Shown here in pieces: positions 25,440 through 34,326 of a stretch of 64,000 nucleotides of DNA. This stretch comes from Pleurocapsales cyanobacterium LEGE 10410 (GTDB taxonomy: Bacteria; Cyanobacteriota; Cyanobacteriia; Cyanobacteriales; Xenococcaceae): positions 46,369-110,368 of the forward strand of contig JADEXJ010000002.1 in NCBI GenBank assembly GCA_015207195.1. Direction: 5' to 3'. Position 1 is the stretch's first letter, and each line of letters starts with the position of its first letter. The notes beneath the pieces were generated by a model. The model was not told the DNA's origin. It was given only the letters and a program-made list of their open reading frames with translations, and did no database searches. Position numbers and translations under genes: made by a program.

Positions 25440-26414
25440 ATGATTACAACTACTGAAAACAAAACCGTTCCCGTTACCGTTCTCACAGGCTACTTAGGTG
25501 CAGGCAAAACCACCTTACTCAATCGCATCTTGACTCACGAACATGGCAAGAAAGTGGCAGTAATCGTTAATGAGTTTGGAGAAGTTGGGATCGATAATCA
25601 ATTAGTTATTGATGCCGATGAAGAAATCTTTGAAATGAACAACGGTTGTATCTGCTGTACCGTTAGAGGCGACCTAATTCGGATTATTGGTAATTTGATG
25701 CGTCGGCGCGACAAATTCGATCACTTGGTGATAGAAACTACGGGGCTTGCTGACCCTGCACCAGTAATTCAAACTTTTTTTGTCGATGAAGAAATTCAAA
25801 CCCAGTTAGATTTGGATGCAGTAGTTACTGTAGTCGATGCCAAACACATCTGGTCGCATTGGGATAGTGACGAAGCCCAAGAACAGATTGCCTTTGCTAA
25901 TGTAATTTTACTCAATAAAACCGATCTGGTTGAGCGATCGCAACTCGAACAGTTACAGCAAAAAATTCGCTCAATGAACGGCATGGTAAAAATCTACACC
26001 ACCCAAAATGCCGAGATCGATATGAATTCTGTACTAGGGGTAAAAGCTTTCGATCTAGAACAAGCCTTAGAAATTGAACCAGAACTGTTAGGCGAAGATG
26101 CTCACGAACACGATGAATCAGTTTTTTCCTTTGCCATCGTCGAATCAGGCAAAGTAGATCTAGAAAAATTAAATAGCTGGCTGACAGAATTGCTACAAAC
26201 CCAAGGTCCTAACATCTTTCGCATGAAGGGTATTCTTAATGTTGCAGGAGAGGATAACCGCTTTGTCTTCCAGGGAGTACACATGATCTTTGATGGTAGA
26301 CCAGATCGCCCTTGGAAACCAGAAGAAACTCGTAAGAACGAATTAGTATTTATCGGTCGCAATCTTGATTCTGAACAGTTACATAAAGATTTTAAGTCTT
26401 GTCTCGTTCAATAG
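25440..26414 (+). CDS. CobW/P47K-family GTPase (metallochaperone)
   Basis: A 324-residue G3E-family GTPase. Walker A is GYLGAGKTT (17-25), the metal-binding GCICC motif is at 69-73, ETTGLADPAPV (99-109) is switch II and NKTD (159-162) is the guanine specificity motif. The C-terminal CobW_C domain (about 215-320; SFAIVESGKVDLEKL, MKGILNVAGEDNRFVFQGVH) is complete. Members deliver zinc, cobalt or other metals to client enzymes. The EH-D-E-H histidines near residue 222 form a short metal-rich linker. The client is unknown; cyanase is metal-free in bacteria, so the link to the cyn operon is only by position. Confidence 0.88.
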   Translation: MITTTENKTVPVTVLTGYLGAGKTTLLNRILTHEHGKKVAVIVNEFGEVGIDNQLVIDADEEIFEMNNGCICCTVRGDLIRIIGNLMRRRDKFDHLVIETTGLADPAPVIQTFFVDEEIQTQLDLDAVVTVVDAKHIWSHWDSDEAQEQIAFANVILLNKTDLVERSQLEQLQQKIRSMNGMVKIYTTQNAEIDMNSVLGVKAFDLEQALEIEPELLGEDAHEHDESVFSFAIVESGKVDLEKLNSWLTELLQTQGPNIFRMKGILNVAGEDNRFVFQGVHMIFDGRPDRPWKPEETRKNELVFIGRNLDSEQLHKDFKSCLVQ

Positions 26415-26521
26415 CGATTAGTTAGTAATTAGTAATTAACTTAGCAGTACTGACACGTGTGTTTGACACTCACCGATTACTACTGTTAAAGCTTGTAGCC
26501 AAAAAAATAACAAAGTTAACT

Positions 26522-26695
26522 CCCTACTCCCTACTTCTGAGACAGTTGCGTTGGGCGGGTTCCCCGACTTGAGCCCTAAAGGACTAGCTTCGCGTCGCAA
26601 ACTGTCGAACCCGAAGGGCTACTTCCTACTTCCTATATGCGAAGCGGTCCCTACGGGATACCGTAAACATATATCCTTTAGGACTCCCTACTGAT
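26522..26695. repeat. Composite of dispersed repeat fragments
   Basis: The gap 26415-26757 holds no gene. It contains heptamers (TCCCTAC, CTACTTC), the motif CCCTAAAGGACTAGC followed by TTCGCGTCGC (26573-26597), whose reverse copy is at 59111-59135, and a second block with GGTCCCTACGGGATACC and ATATCCTTTAGGACT (26646-26690), like the hairpin at 11237. Several short repeats have been inserted into one another here. Confidence 0.55.
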
Positions 26696-26757
26696 CTTTA
26701 TCCCTGAATAGGGACGAGCAATTAACCAATCTTGTCCCAAGCAATCAATGTACCACG

Positions 26758-27183
26758 ATGAACAAACCGCCCCTCCCCCCCTTTACCCTAGAAACAGCCA
26801 AAGCCAAGGTTCAAGCTGCCGAAGACGCTTGGAATGGTCGTAATCCAGAACAAGTCGCCCTAGCTTATACCGTCGATTCCCAGTGGCGCAATCGTGCCGA
26901 GTTTATCAACGGCAGAGAAGAAATCATTGCTTTCTTACAACGTAAGTGGGCAAAAGAATTAGACTATCGCCTCAAAAAAAGACTGTGGAGTTTTCGGGAT
27001 AATCGGATCTCCGTCTGTTTTGAATATGAATGGCACGACGACGGGGGCTTTTGGTATCGGGCTTATGGCAACGAAAATTGGGAATTTGCCGAAAATGGCT
27101 TGATGCAGCGACGGGAAGCCAGTATTAATGATCTGCCAATCAAAGAATCTGAAAGGAAATTTCTTTGGGAAAGAAAACCTTGA
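26758..27183 (+). CDS. DUF1348 / SnoaL-like (NTF2 fold) protein
   Basis: A 141-residue protein of the NTF2-like superfamily, DUF1348 group. Landmarks are [67 protein letters not shown] and [10 protein letters not shown]. The fold forms a cone-shaped pocket that can bind small molecules; no function is established. The family is usually about 145-155 residues, so this is full length. It stands alone after repeat-rich DNA. Confidence 0.85.
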   Translation: MNKPPLPPFTLETAKAKVQAAEDAWNGRNPEQVALAYTVDSQWRNRAEFINGREEIIAFLQRKWAKELDYRLKKRLWSFRDNRISVCFEYEWHDDGGFWYRAYGNENWEFAENGLMQRREASINDLPIKESERKFLWERKP

Positions 27184-27385
27184 AACAAGATGAGTTCGGA
27201 ATTAAGAATTGTAACTTGACAACGAAATAACGAGGGTTATAGATATCTGATTATTAGGGCTATAAATACCTGTCAATTAAGAAATTTTGACAAATGTTTA
27301 AGTTTTTTTCTTTAAGGACGTGGCAATATTATGCTTTTAAATATTATCAAGCAGGTATTGTTTGGCGATCGCCAAATTTAAGCTT

Positions 27386-27700
27386 ATGACAATATTAGAT
27401 GAACGAAGACGACAAGCTATCAATCGCAATTTTTCTTTAGTGGTTGATTTTTTAGACCGTAAGTTTCGTAAAACTCAGGTACACCTTCAAGAATCACCCT
27501 GCTATTTTTATAAAGGAAACAAGTCAAAGCTGGAAATAACAGTGTTTTCTAATCCTCAAATTGCCAAAATAGACGTAAGATTAATTGGTTTAAAAAATTA
27601 CGATAGAGAACCTTCTTTTGAATGTAGTTACGATCTAGATGGGCTGTCAATGACTCAGTTTCAAAGACATATTGATGATTTAATCTCTGCAATAAATTAA
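27386..27700 (+). CDS. Hypothetical protein, 104 residues
   Basis: Unrecognised. A basic, mixed alpha-beta protein (DERRRQAINRNFSLVVDFLDRKF; ITVFSNPQIAKIDVRLIGL; FQRHIDDLISAIN). The frame is open from TTG 27362, but ATG 27386 is the first ATG. A 16-codon frame starts at 27331 in a different phase, 14 bp after an AAGGA, and ends three bases before this ATG, so it may be a leader peptide. No domain, signal peptide or membrane segment is visible. Confidence 0.5.
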   Translation: MTILDERRRQAINRNFSLVVDFLDRKFRKTQVHLQESPCYFYKGNKSKLEITVFSNPQIAKIDVRLIGLKNYDREPSFECSYDLDGLSMTQFQRHIDDLISAIN

Positions 27701-27807
27701 CTACCGTTTTGTTAGTAGTTAGTAGTCTCCCTGTTTTCCATATGGGAGATAGGGAGATAGGGAAAAAACAAGATGTTTGAGGGTTATAAGTTATTGTGCC
27801 TACCTAC

Positions 27808-29838
27808 TTAAGAGGAACTACTAATAGTATTGCGATCGATTTCATATTTTAGATCGGTAACAGCTTGTGCATGACGTAACTGATAGTTCAAACTTAATAG
27901 CTTCAGCCACAAGCCAGGATATTTCTTTTCCAACCAAGGTTGAGATTGCTTCAACCAACTAGGAAACCAACCACCCATCAAGAGATTTCTTAAAGCATCC
28001 AAGTTAAAAGACATATACGAACCCAGCCAGCGAATCAAATCTTTACTTCCAGCCATCTCCACAATCCAAACCAGTAAGGCAGGATTTTTACGGGCAGCAA
28101 TCAACGCCAATCTGGTAAAGGTAAACCAATCGGTACGATCTTTAATAAAGGTGTCGGCAACTTCGGGGGGTTCGTTTGCCAACAAGCCAAAGAAAGTGTT
28201 TAGCATCGAGTTGATTCTCTGAGGCGGTAGGGTTTTACCTGTGGGAACCATCATTCCCTTAGAAAATAGCCAGGTAACGGAAATGTTACTCTGATAGGCT
28301 CTAATTTGATTTAAATGTTGGGCAGTAAGCAAATCGTGTTGCAGGGCGGTATGTAACAGGGTAGTTAGCCGTTCTAGGTTACGCACCAACGAACCAAACC
28401 CCGTAAAGATTAAGGGAGACTGCAAAGAAGCAGCATCACCAATTGCCAGCAAGCGATCAAAGGCTACGGTGCGATCGCGATCGCCCGTGCTAAAGTGTCC
28501 TGGTATATAGCCAAAGGTCGGTTTTTTCCACACCAGCTGTTCCATGTCGCAACGACGATACTCTGGCAGAATCGTAAAGAAGTCCTCATACATTTCCAAC
28601 AGAGAACCAGGATTGTCTGGATGCACCTGATGATAATGAAATAAATAGAAAGTTAGTTCTCCATTCCCCCCAGGAAATAATTCCCAGATTAGCTGTCTGC
28701 CTCTAGATATATCTCCATGGGAATTGAGGACATCACCATATTTTTTATCCCAGACTTCTGGTGCAAAACCGCTTTTAATTACTGCCCCAACTGTAGGACA
28801 AACGCTGTCAAAAGCACGACCACCATTAAGCTGCCAGGCGATTGGAGAAGCCGTTCCCATCGCATCAATTAATAGTCTGGCTGTTGCCTGTCTACTCGTT
28901 TGGGTAGGTAGATGAGTCAGCTTAACCGTAACCTCGGTATCGGAAATATCGGCGCGGACAAACTCTGTCTCATCCCAAATATCGCCTCCAGCTTGACGCA
29001 GTTTGTCACCACAAAAGCGTAACAGTTTTTCCGCATCAATCGCCACGTTTAATACCTTGGGAGTATGTAGTACCGCAGCCTTGAGATGGGGTGGATTATA
29101 AGCATCAAAGAACTTGCTAAAACCATCTGCATATTCTGCTGCAATGACTGACTCGAATTCTTGCGGGGTAAATAAACCCAAATTAATCAAACTCTGAAAC
29201 TCATCGCGAGAAATATTCCACTCCCGATTCATTCTCCCAAAGGGCAGCCTTTCAACTAGTAGCACTCGATAACCTTTTTGCGCCATTACCGCAGCATGAA
29301 TTACTCCTAGCGCACCACCAATATAGATTAGATCGTATTCTCGCTCTTTGTTAGTCGAGGAACTGGAAAAAATTACTTCTTGAGGTTGTTGAGGATTTTT
29401 TACGCTATCGCGCCAGCGTTTTTCCCACCAATAAACCCGATTTAGGTCGTATTCCCCGTTGGGCATCTTCTGAAAAAAATGGACTGTTTTGGGATAGGCT
29501 TCGGCTAAAGCTGCAAAAATAGATGGCGACTGCTCGATCTCTGGTGGTACGGGATACTTTTGGGGAAATACAGCACGAATCTCTGCTACCAACTGCTGCT
29601 TAATTCGATCTGCTTGAGGAATTAACCGCTCTCCCCACTGAAAAATCTTCAAGTAGGTAGTGCGCTGCAATTGCCAGACAAAAACAGACAGCTCACCGTT
29701 CGATGAGCCAAACTGGAGACGGATGCCATCGGGAGTAATTACTTTTGTCCCTGCCGAAGGCTGCCAGATACTTTGCAACCAATTGGTTACTTTTGCCAGA
29801 TTGGGAGTAGGTATCTCTATATATAATAATTCTTTCAT
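27808..29838 (-). CDS. cruA: CruA/CruP-type lycopene cyclase (FAD-dependent)
   Basis: A 676-residue flavoprotein of the lycopene cyclase CruA/CruP family, which makes beta or gamma rings in carotenoid synthesis at the membrane. After an N-terminal region of about 165 residues comes the dinucleotide fold DLIYIGGALGVIHAAVMAQ and then LLVERLPFGRMNREWNISRDEF. LLIDAMGTASPI, RLLAIGDAASLQSPLIFTGFGSL and ISVTWLFSKGM are shared with plant CruP as I recall it. The long N-terminal region favours CruA over CruP, but I cannot settle this without an alignment. No carotenoid gene is adjacent. ATG at 29838. Confidence 0.7.
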   Translation of the reverse strand: MKELLYIEIPTPNLAKVTNWLQSIWQPSAGTKVITPDGIRLQFGSSNGELSVFVWQLQRTTYLKIFQWGERLIPQADRIKQQLVAEIRAVFPQKYPVPPEIEQSPSIFAALAEAYPKTVHFFQKMPNGEYDLNRVYWWEKRWRDSVKNPQQPQEVIFSSSSTNKEREYDLIYIGGALGVIHAAVMAQKGYRVLLVERLPFGRMNREWNISRDEFQSLINLGLFTPQEFESVIAAEYADGFSKFFDAYNPPHLKAAVLHTPKVLNVAIDAEKLLRFCGDKLRQAGGDIWDETEFVRADISDTEVTVKLTHLPTQTSRQATARLLIDAMGTASPIAWQLNGGRAFDSVCPTVGAVIKSGFAPEVWDKKYGDVLNSHGDISRGRQLIWELFPGGNGELTFYLFHYHQVHPDNPGSLLEMYEDFFTILPEYRRCDMEQLVWKKPTFGYIPGHFSTGDRDRTVAFDRLLAIGDAASLQSPLIFTGFGSLVRNLERLTTLLHTALQHDLLTAQHLNQIRAYQSNISVTWLFSKGMMVPTGKTLPPQRINSMLNTFFGLLANEPPEVADTFIKDRTDWFTFTRLALIAARKNPALLVWIVEMAGSKDLIRWLGSYMSFNLDALRNLLMGGWFPSWLKQSQPWLEKKYPGLWLKLLSLNYQLRHAQAVTDLKYEIDRNTISSSS

Positions 29839-30000
29839 TTAATAAGATATTAATTTATTTTTAAGAAATTTTAAAACAAGGTTAAATTAACGGACAATAA
29901 GCTACACTTACGAGACTATTTATTAATTTTGGCACTCCAGCGCAGATAAAAACTTACATCAGTACATAATAATTAATCTGCTTCTCAAGCACCCGATCCT

Positions 30001-30249
30001 ATGAATTATTCCATCCCCGCTAACACAGAAGAAATATCGGCACTCGGAAATACTTCCATCAACGAAGAAATTGTTGCCAGTGCGATCGCAGGTGTGGTTC
30101 AGATAGCTCGTCGCCAGGGGCAATCTTTGGAAGAATTAACTGAGGACATTTTACAAGACGATCTGGTTCTAGATCTAGACCGTCGCCAATGGTTGAGCGA
30201 AATGATTATTCAAGCCTGGAGTATTTTACCTTGGAAGGTGGAAGAATAA
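30001..30249 (+). CDS. Small conserved cyanobacterial-type hypothetical protein
   Basis: An 82-residue acidic protein, mainly helical, with VASAIAGVVQIARRQGQSLEELTEDILQ split across the centre and a C-terminal WLSEMIIQAWSILP. No known domain. It is divergent from the lycopene cyclase gene (162 bp between starts) and convergent with the sugar permease. Codon use matches the neighbours, so I consider it real. Confidence 0.6.
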   Translation: MNYSIPANTEEISALGNTSINEEIVASAIAGVVQIARRQGQSLEELTEDILQDDLVLDLDRRQWLSEMIIQAWSILPWKVEE

Positions 30250-30332
30250 GGAAACAGAGCGATCGCCAATTTAGCGTTCACAACTAAGTCCCCACTATCC
30301 AGCCATCTCATCATAGAGCAACGTCAGATAAT

Positions 30333-31211
30333 TTAAGCACGAACTCTCTTTAACATTACAGAAATAATAGCAACGGCTAAGATCAATAGCAGAAAAGTTA
30401 CTACTACCAAAGCTGCGCCATAGCCGAAGTCTAAATAGCGCATTACCGTAGAATAAATATAAATTGACACTGTTTCTGTGGACCCCGCAGGACCGCCCCC
30501 CGTCATTACCTGCACTAAATCGAAAACGCCAAAAGATTGAGCGAATCTAAACAGCAAAGCAATCAAAATTTGTGGCATTAACAAAGGAAGGGTAATTTGC
30601 CAAAAACTCTGCCAGGGGCTTGCACCATCCATTTTATGCGCTTCGTACAAATCTTCGGAAATAGACTGCAAACCAGCCAAGAGAATAATGCTGATAAATG
30701 GGGTGGTTTTCCAGACATCAGCAACGATTAAAGCAACCATCGCCAAAGTAGGCGTTCCCAACCAGTTAATTCCCGTATCGAGCAAACCTAATCTAATCAA
30801 GATATCATTAACCACGCCATATTGGTCGTTAAAAATCCATGCCCAGGCTAACCCCATCACCGCCGTAGGCAACGCCCAGGGAATAATAGCAATGGTCCGC
30901 ACCACTCCCCGTCCAAAAAACGTTTTATTCAAAACCAAGGCAATACCTAAGCCCAATAACAATTCCAAAGTTACGCTAGCCATGGTAAAAACCGAGGTAT
31001 TCCATAAACTCTGCCAAAATCTGCCGTCTCCCAGCATCCTTTGATAGTTACCCAAACCCGTAAAAACTGGCTCTAGTTGCGTCCCCAGATTTTCCGCAAA
31101 CCAACTCAACCAAAATGCCCTGGCAATAGGATAAATAAATACCAGACCCAGAATAAATAGTGCGGGAAATAATAATAGCCAGCCAGTAAATTGTTCTCGT
31201 TTGTTAAGCAT
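30333..31211 (-). CDS. Sugar ABC transporter permease (MalF/UgpA type)
   Basis: A 292-residue inner-membrane permease with six hydrophobic segments. The EAA loop is LYEAHKMDGASPWQSFWQITLPLL (about residues 195-218), written here in part: YEAHKMDGASPWQ. Family CUT1 importers for di- and oligosaccharides or compatible solutes use two such permeases; only this one is present. It follows the binding-protein gene on the same strand, with 203 bp of heptamer repeat between. The arrangement recalls ggtB-ggtC of the glucosylglycerol/trehalose/sucrose transporter, but the ggtD equivalent is not next in line. Confidence 0.85.
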   Translation of the reverse strand: MLNKREQFTGWLLLFPALFILGLVFIYPIARAFWLSWFAENLGTQLEPVFTGLGNYQRMLGDGRFWQSLWNTSVFTMASVTLELLLGLGIALVLNKTFFGRGVVRTIAIIPWALPTAVMGLAWAWIFNDQYGVVNDILIRLGLLDTGINWLGTPTLAMVALIVADVWKTTPFISIILLAGLQSISEDLYEAHKMDGASPWQSFWQITLPLLMPQILIALLFRFAQSFGVFDLVQVMTGGGPAGSTETVSIYIYSTVMRYLDFGYGAALVVVTFLLLILAVAIISVMLKRVRA

Positions 31212-31251
31212 ATGTTAGTCGTTAGTTGTTAAGGATACAGCTTCGCATATC

Positions 31252-31369
31252 GTTAGTTGTTAGTTGTTAGTTGTTAGTTGTTAGTTGTTAGTTGTTAGTT
31301 GTTAGTTGTTAGTTGTTAGTTGTTAGTTGTTAGTTGTTAGTTGTTAGTTGTTAGTTGTTAGTTGTTAGT
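31252..31369 (+). repeat. Long 7-bp tandem repeat (GTTAGTT unit, about 17 copies)
   Basis: 118 bp of almost perfect GTTAGTT tandem copies separate the sugar-binding-protein gene from its permease. It is the longest heptameric array in the window and is likely to vary in copy number by slippage. Confidence 0.95.
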
Positions 31370-31414
31370 CGTTAATCTTTTACCCTTTTAAGTTCCCGTC
31401 TCCCAGTCCCTCAT

Positions 31415-32716
31415 TCATCGTTTGAGTAAGTTACGGGTTTCATTGGCAGCAGTTTTCATTGCCTGTTCTGGAGTCATGCTGCCCGTTATAGCAGCACTCA
31501 GGTAACGCTGTAAAATGTCTGAGGCTTGGGCATATTGGGGAATTGGGGGACGTAGGGCAGAACTTTGAACCACTTCCAATAATTTGGGATAGTAATCGTA
31601 TTTGGCTATAATTTTGGGGTCGTTAAATAAATCGATACGACTAGGGACAAAACCAGTTTCTAAGATAAATTTTCGCTGAGAATCTTCGCTGCTGAGAAAT
31701 TTAATTACTTCCCAAGCTGCATCGGGATGTTTACTACTTTTGGCAATACCCAATCCCCATCCGCCTAGGGTTGCACCGCTGGTTTCACCCACGGCATGAA
31801 CCATGGGTTTGATGTTGTACTTCCCTGCGATAGGCGAGTCTAATGCCAAACTGTAGACATAGGGCCAATTTCTCAGAAAAACTGCCCTGCCATTTTGAAA
31901 CAATCGACGAGTTTCTTCCTCTGCATAGGTAGTAACCCCAGGGGGTGAAATCTTAGAAGCGATCGCCGTCCGTAAAAATTCCACTGCTTTGATTGCTGCT
32001 GGTCGATCTAAACCAACTTCTAAGGTATCTGGCTCGACCCAAAAACCCCCACTTCCCTGCAAAATCTCGACAAACATCGCAGCCAGTCCTTCATACTGCT
32101 TACCCTGCCAAACATACCCCCAGTCTGCCAACCCCTGCTGCTGCAAATCTTGGGAAATTTCTAGTAGTTCACCAAAAGTTTCGGGGGGTTCGTATCCCGC
32201 TTTGTCGAGTAGATCCTGGCGATAGTAGAGCATGCCCGCATCAGAACGAAAGGGAAGACGATAGAGCCGATCTTGGTACATTCCCCCCGCGATATCTCCC
32301 TCCAGATATTTTTCTGCTTCCTCTGGGGACAGGCGATCGCTAAGATCTCTCAACCATCCCGCAGCAGCAAACTTTGGTGTCCAAACAATGTCCATATAAA
32401 CCACATCATAGGGAGAGTTGCCCAGTAAGAAAGAAGATGTATATAAGTCTTCGACCTGGTTACTATCACTAGGGGCTTCAAGGATCTGAAATTTAATATC
32501 GGGGTGCTGTTGGTTAAATTCTTTGACCAAAGGCTGTAACTGTTGAGCCTCATCCGCCCTAATCAAAGTTTTAATGATAACTGGTTGTTGTGTCCAGGCT
32601 GGCAGAATAGCAAATTGAATTGCCAGACTAACTAGAAATATAGCTAGCAGGCGTTTTGCCTTCAATAGCCTCGAACCAATTTTTTTGAGTTTTGTTAAGC
32701 AGCGAAAGATAAACAT
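31415..32716 (-). CDS. Sugar ABC transporter substrate-binding protein
   Basis: A 433-residue extracellular solute-binding protein, family 1. Residues 1-43 form a basic N-region, a hydrophobic core (RLLAIFLVSLAIQFAILPAW, in part) and a cleavage site near AWT-QQ; there is no lipobox. The mature part has YDVVYMDIVWTPKFAAAGWL, LYRLPFRSDAGMLYYRQDLL and GATLGGWGLGIAKSSKHPDAA, typical of trehalose/maltose and glucosylglycerol binders. A second permease and ATPase must lie elsewhere. Compatible-solute uptake is a reasonable guess. Confidence 0.85.
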   Translation of the reverse strand: MFIFRCLTKLKKIGSRLLKAKRLLAIFLVSLAIQFAILPAWTQQPVIIKTLIRADEAQQLQPLVKEFNQQHPDIKFQILEAPSDSNQVEDLYTSSFLLGNSPYDVVYMDIVWTPKFAAAGWLRDLSDRLSPEEAEKYLEGDIAGGMYQDRLYRLPFRSDAGMLYYRQDLLDKAGYEPPETFGELLEISQDLQQQGLADWGYVWQGKQYEGLAAMFVEILQGSGGFWVEPDTLEVGLDRPAAIKAVEFLRTAIASKISPPGVTTYAEEETRRLFQNGRAVFLRNWPYVYSLALDSPIAGKYNIKPMVHAVGETSGATLGGWGLGIAKSSKHPDAAWEVIKFLSSEDSQRKFILETGFVPSRIDLFNDPKIIAKYDYYPKLLEVVQSSALRPPIPQYAQASDILQRYLSAAITGSMTPEQAMKTAANETRNLLKR

Positions 32717-33034
32717 TATTTATATTAATTGATAAATAGATTAATAATCCTCTTCAAATTGCCAAGCCTACGCTTTTGCCTACTTTACAATGAAGCTCGG
32801 TTGAAAAAAACTGCGATGGCGGATCTTTCACGATCTTCGTAATTTAGCTTAAGTCGTCTTGAGTACAAACAACTAAACAAACCAAATAACTCTTCAGCTT
32901 CAGTATTTATACGAATGTATTCGCAATTTGGAAGTAGTAGTATTTGATTAATCAGAAACCAGCTTATTTAAGTCTTTATTTTTATAGGTATAGGTATATA
33001 CAAAAATCCTAAAAATTTTCCTCTTGCTCTGCAA

Positions 33035-33065
33035 CCCTGCTTCAACAAAGAAAGCAGGGTTTTTT
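33035..33065 (+). terminator. Strong intrinsic terminator, possibly ending a small RNA
   Basis: CCCTGCTT (33035-33042) pairs with AAGCAGGG (33052-33059), followed by TTTTTT (33060-33065). It points in the plus direction although no plus-strand gene lies upstream in the 446-bp gap 32717-33162. Upstream are TATAGG/TATATAC boxes (32990-33000) and the pyrimidine-rich TTTTCCTCTTGCTC (33016-33029). A short transcript of about 65 nt ending here would be a small RNA with an unpaired anti-Shine-Dalgarno-like stretch. Confidence 0.65.
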
Positions 33066-33162
33066 GTCTGGATTAAATTAAATATTTTTCAAAATTTTCT
33101 GCTCTAAATCAGAAACTCGGTAAAGACTATGTTAAATTCCACAATTAACAATACCCTCAAAA

Positions 33163-33621
33163 ATGGGCTATACTTTACCATTGACAAACATTGTGTCGTT
33201 TTTCGATATAGTGCTTACTGTTAATAATCATCAAGGTACAGTTAAGGAGGGGATTATTCCTGAGCAGCTAAACCTGACTGTGAGCTTAAGAGGCACCCGC
33301 GAAGTCAGGGAAAATCACCAAATATTTCGTCTTACTGGATTACTAGATGCCTTTTCTGAACCAGCATTCCGTAAAGTCATTGGTAATTGTATAGATGAAG
33401 GACCAACAAACATAATTTTGGTTCTTGCACAAATTGATTTTATTGATAGTTCTGGTTTAGGAGCTTTAGTACAACTCGTTAAAAAGGCACAAACTGTTGG
33501 TGGAAGCCTCCAGGTTGTTACCAATCCACGAGTAACGCAAACCGTAAAGCTAGTGCGTTTGGAGAAATTTCTTTCTCTTCAGCCTTCTGTAGAAGCAGCA
33601 CTAGAAAACATCGCCAAATAA
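33163..33621 (+). CDS. STAS-domain protein (anti-sigma factor antagonist family)
   Basis: A 152-residue frame with a STAS domain in the last 110 residues: [19 protein letters not shown], then [26 protein letters not shown], where the serine in DSSGLG is the usual phosphorylation site, and [13 protein letters not shown]. Such proteins switch partners with a kinase/anti-sigma factor and are released by a PP2C phosphatase. The conserved part begins near LNLTVSLRG; the first 35 residues look atypical. A strong AAGGAGG at 33244-33250 lies inside the frame just before this, followed by ATT codons, so the true start may be non-standard. The Mini-RNase III gene follows 8 bp later. Confidence 0.8.
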   Translation: MGYTLPLTNIVSFFDIVLTVNNHQGTVKEGIIPEQLNLTVSLRGTREVRENHQIFRLTGLLDAFSEPAFRKVIGNCIDEGPTNIILVLAQIDFIDSSGLGALVQLVKKAQTVGGSLQVVTNPRVTQTVKLVRLEKFLSLQPSVEAALENIAK

Positions 33622-33629
33622 CGTCCCGT

Positions 33630-34106
33630 TTGGATGTGAATTTACCAGAGCAAGACAAAAACAATAATGCGCCAACCGACACGGCTCAAACTTGGGCAAT
33701 CGGTTCGATGGCATCGACCACAGCTATTCAGTTTAGCCAAATTGAACGGCTGTCGCCGATCGCATTAGCATATATAGGAGATGCTGTATTTGAACTGTAT
33801 GTTCGCAGCAAGTTCTTGATGCCTCCGCAGCGGATGGTAGATTACCATCGCCAAGTTGTTACCCAAGTAAGAGCCGAAAGTCAGGCGGTTCATTTGTCAG
33901 CACTTTTACCTCATTTAATCGATTCAGAAAGAGAAATTTTACGTCGTGGACGCAATGCCTGTGTAGCAAAACCCCGCCGTATATCTCGCCACATCTATAA
34001 GCAAGCCACTGGCTTAGAAGCATTAATCGGCTATCTTTATTTGACCAACCCGCAGCGTTTACAAGAATTGTTAGCTAAATTAAATCTTGATAATCGAGAC
34101 GATTAG
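33630..34106 (+). CDS. mrnC: Mini-ribonuclease III
   Basis: A 158-residue RNase III-like protein without a double-stranded-RNA-binding domain, which in Bacillus matures 23S rRNA. The catalytic domain is clear: [23 protein letters not shown], with the Glu/Asp of the RNase III signature in GDAVFE, then RRGRNACV and [13 protein letters not shown]. The frame opens at TTG 33630; GTG 33636 and ATG 33708 are other options, none with a clear ribosome site. It is 8 bp after the STAS gene and probably cotranscribed. The rRNA methylase RlmB follows 220 bp later, so ribosome maturation genes are grouped. Confidence 0.85.
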   Translation: MDVNLPEQDKNNNAPTDTAQTWAIGSMASTTAIQFSQIERLSPIALAYIGDAVFELYVRSKFLMPPQRMVDYHRQVVTQVRAESQAVHLSALLPHLIDSEREILRRGRNACVAKPRRISRHIYKQATGLEALIGYLYLTNPQRLQELLAKLNLDNRDD

Positions 34107-34247
34107 ATAGTTGGCAACAGCAGAATTGATTTGTTAGTGGTTAGTGGTTAGTGGTTGGTTGTTAGTTACTTAATTTCGTTTCAATTCGTCATTTAAAATT
34201 ATTTTTTATGGTTTGTCTAGCTAAGAAACTTAAATTTTTGAATTTTT

Positions 34248-34282
34248 CTAAAAGCTAAAAGCTAAAAGCTAAAAGCTAAAAA
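34248..34282 (+). repeat. 7-bp tandem repeat (CTAAAAG unit, 5 copies)
   Basis: Five perfect copies of CTAAAAG in the gap between Mini-RNase III and rlmB; a GTTAGTG heptamer run lies about 110 bp before. Confidence 0.9.
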
Positions 34283-34326
34283 CCAGCAAACTCGAACGAA
34301 GCTAATCCACATCAGGCGTATTTTTT

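Noticed and set aside
27331..27381. 16-codon frame as a separate gene or evidence of a frameshift in the next gene
   Set aside because: Too short to judge; could be a leader peptide, and the downstream gene is complete without it.
31252..31369. CRISPR array
   Set aside because: The unit is 7 bp with no spacers; it is a simple tandem repeat.
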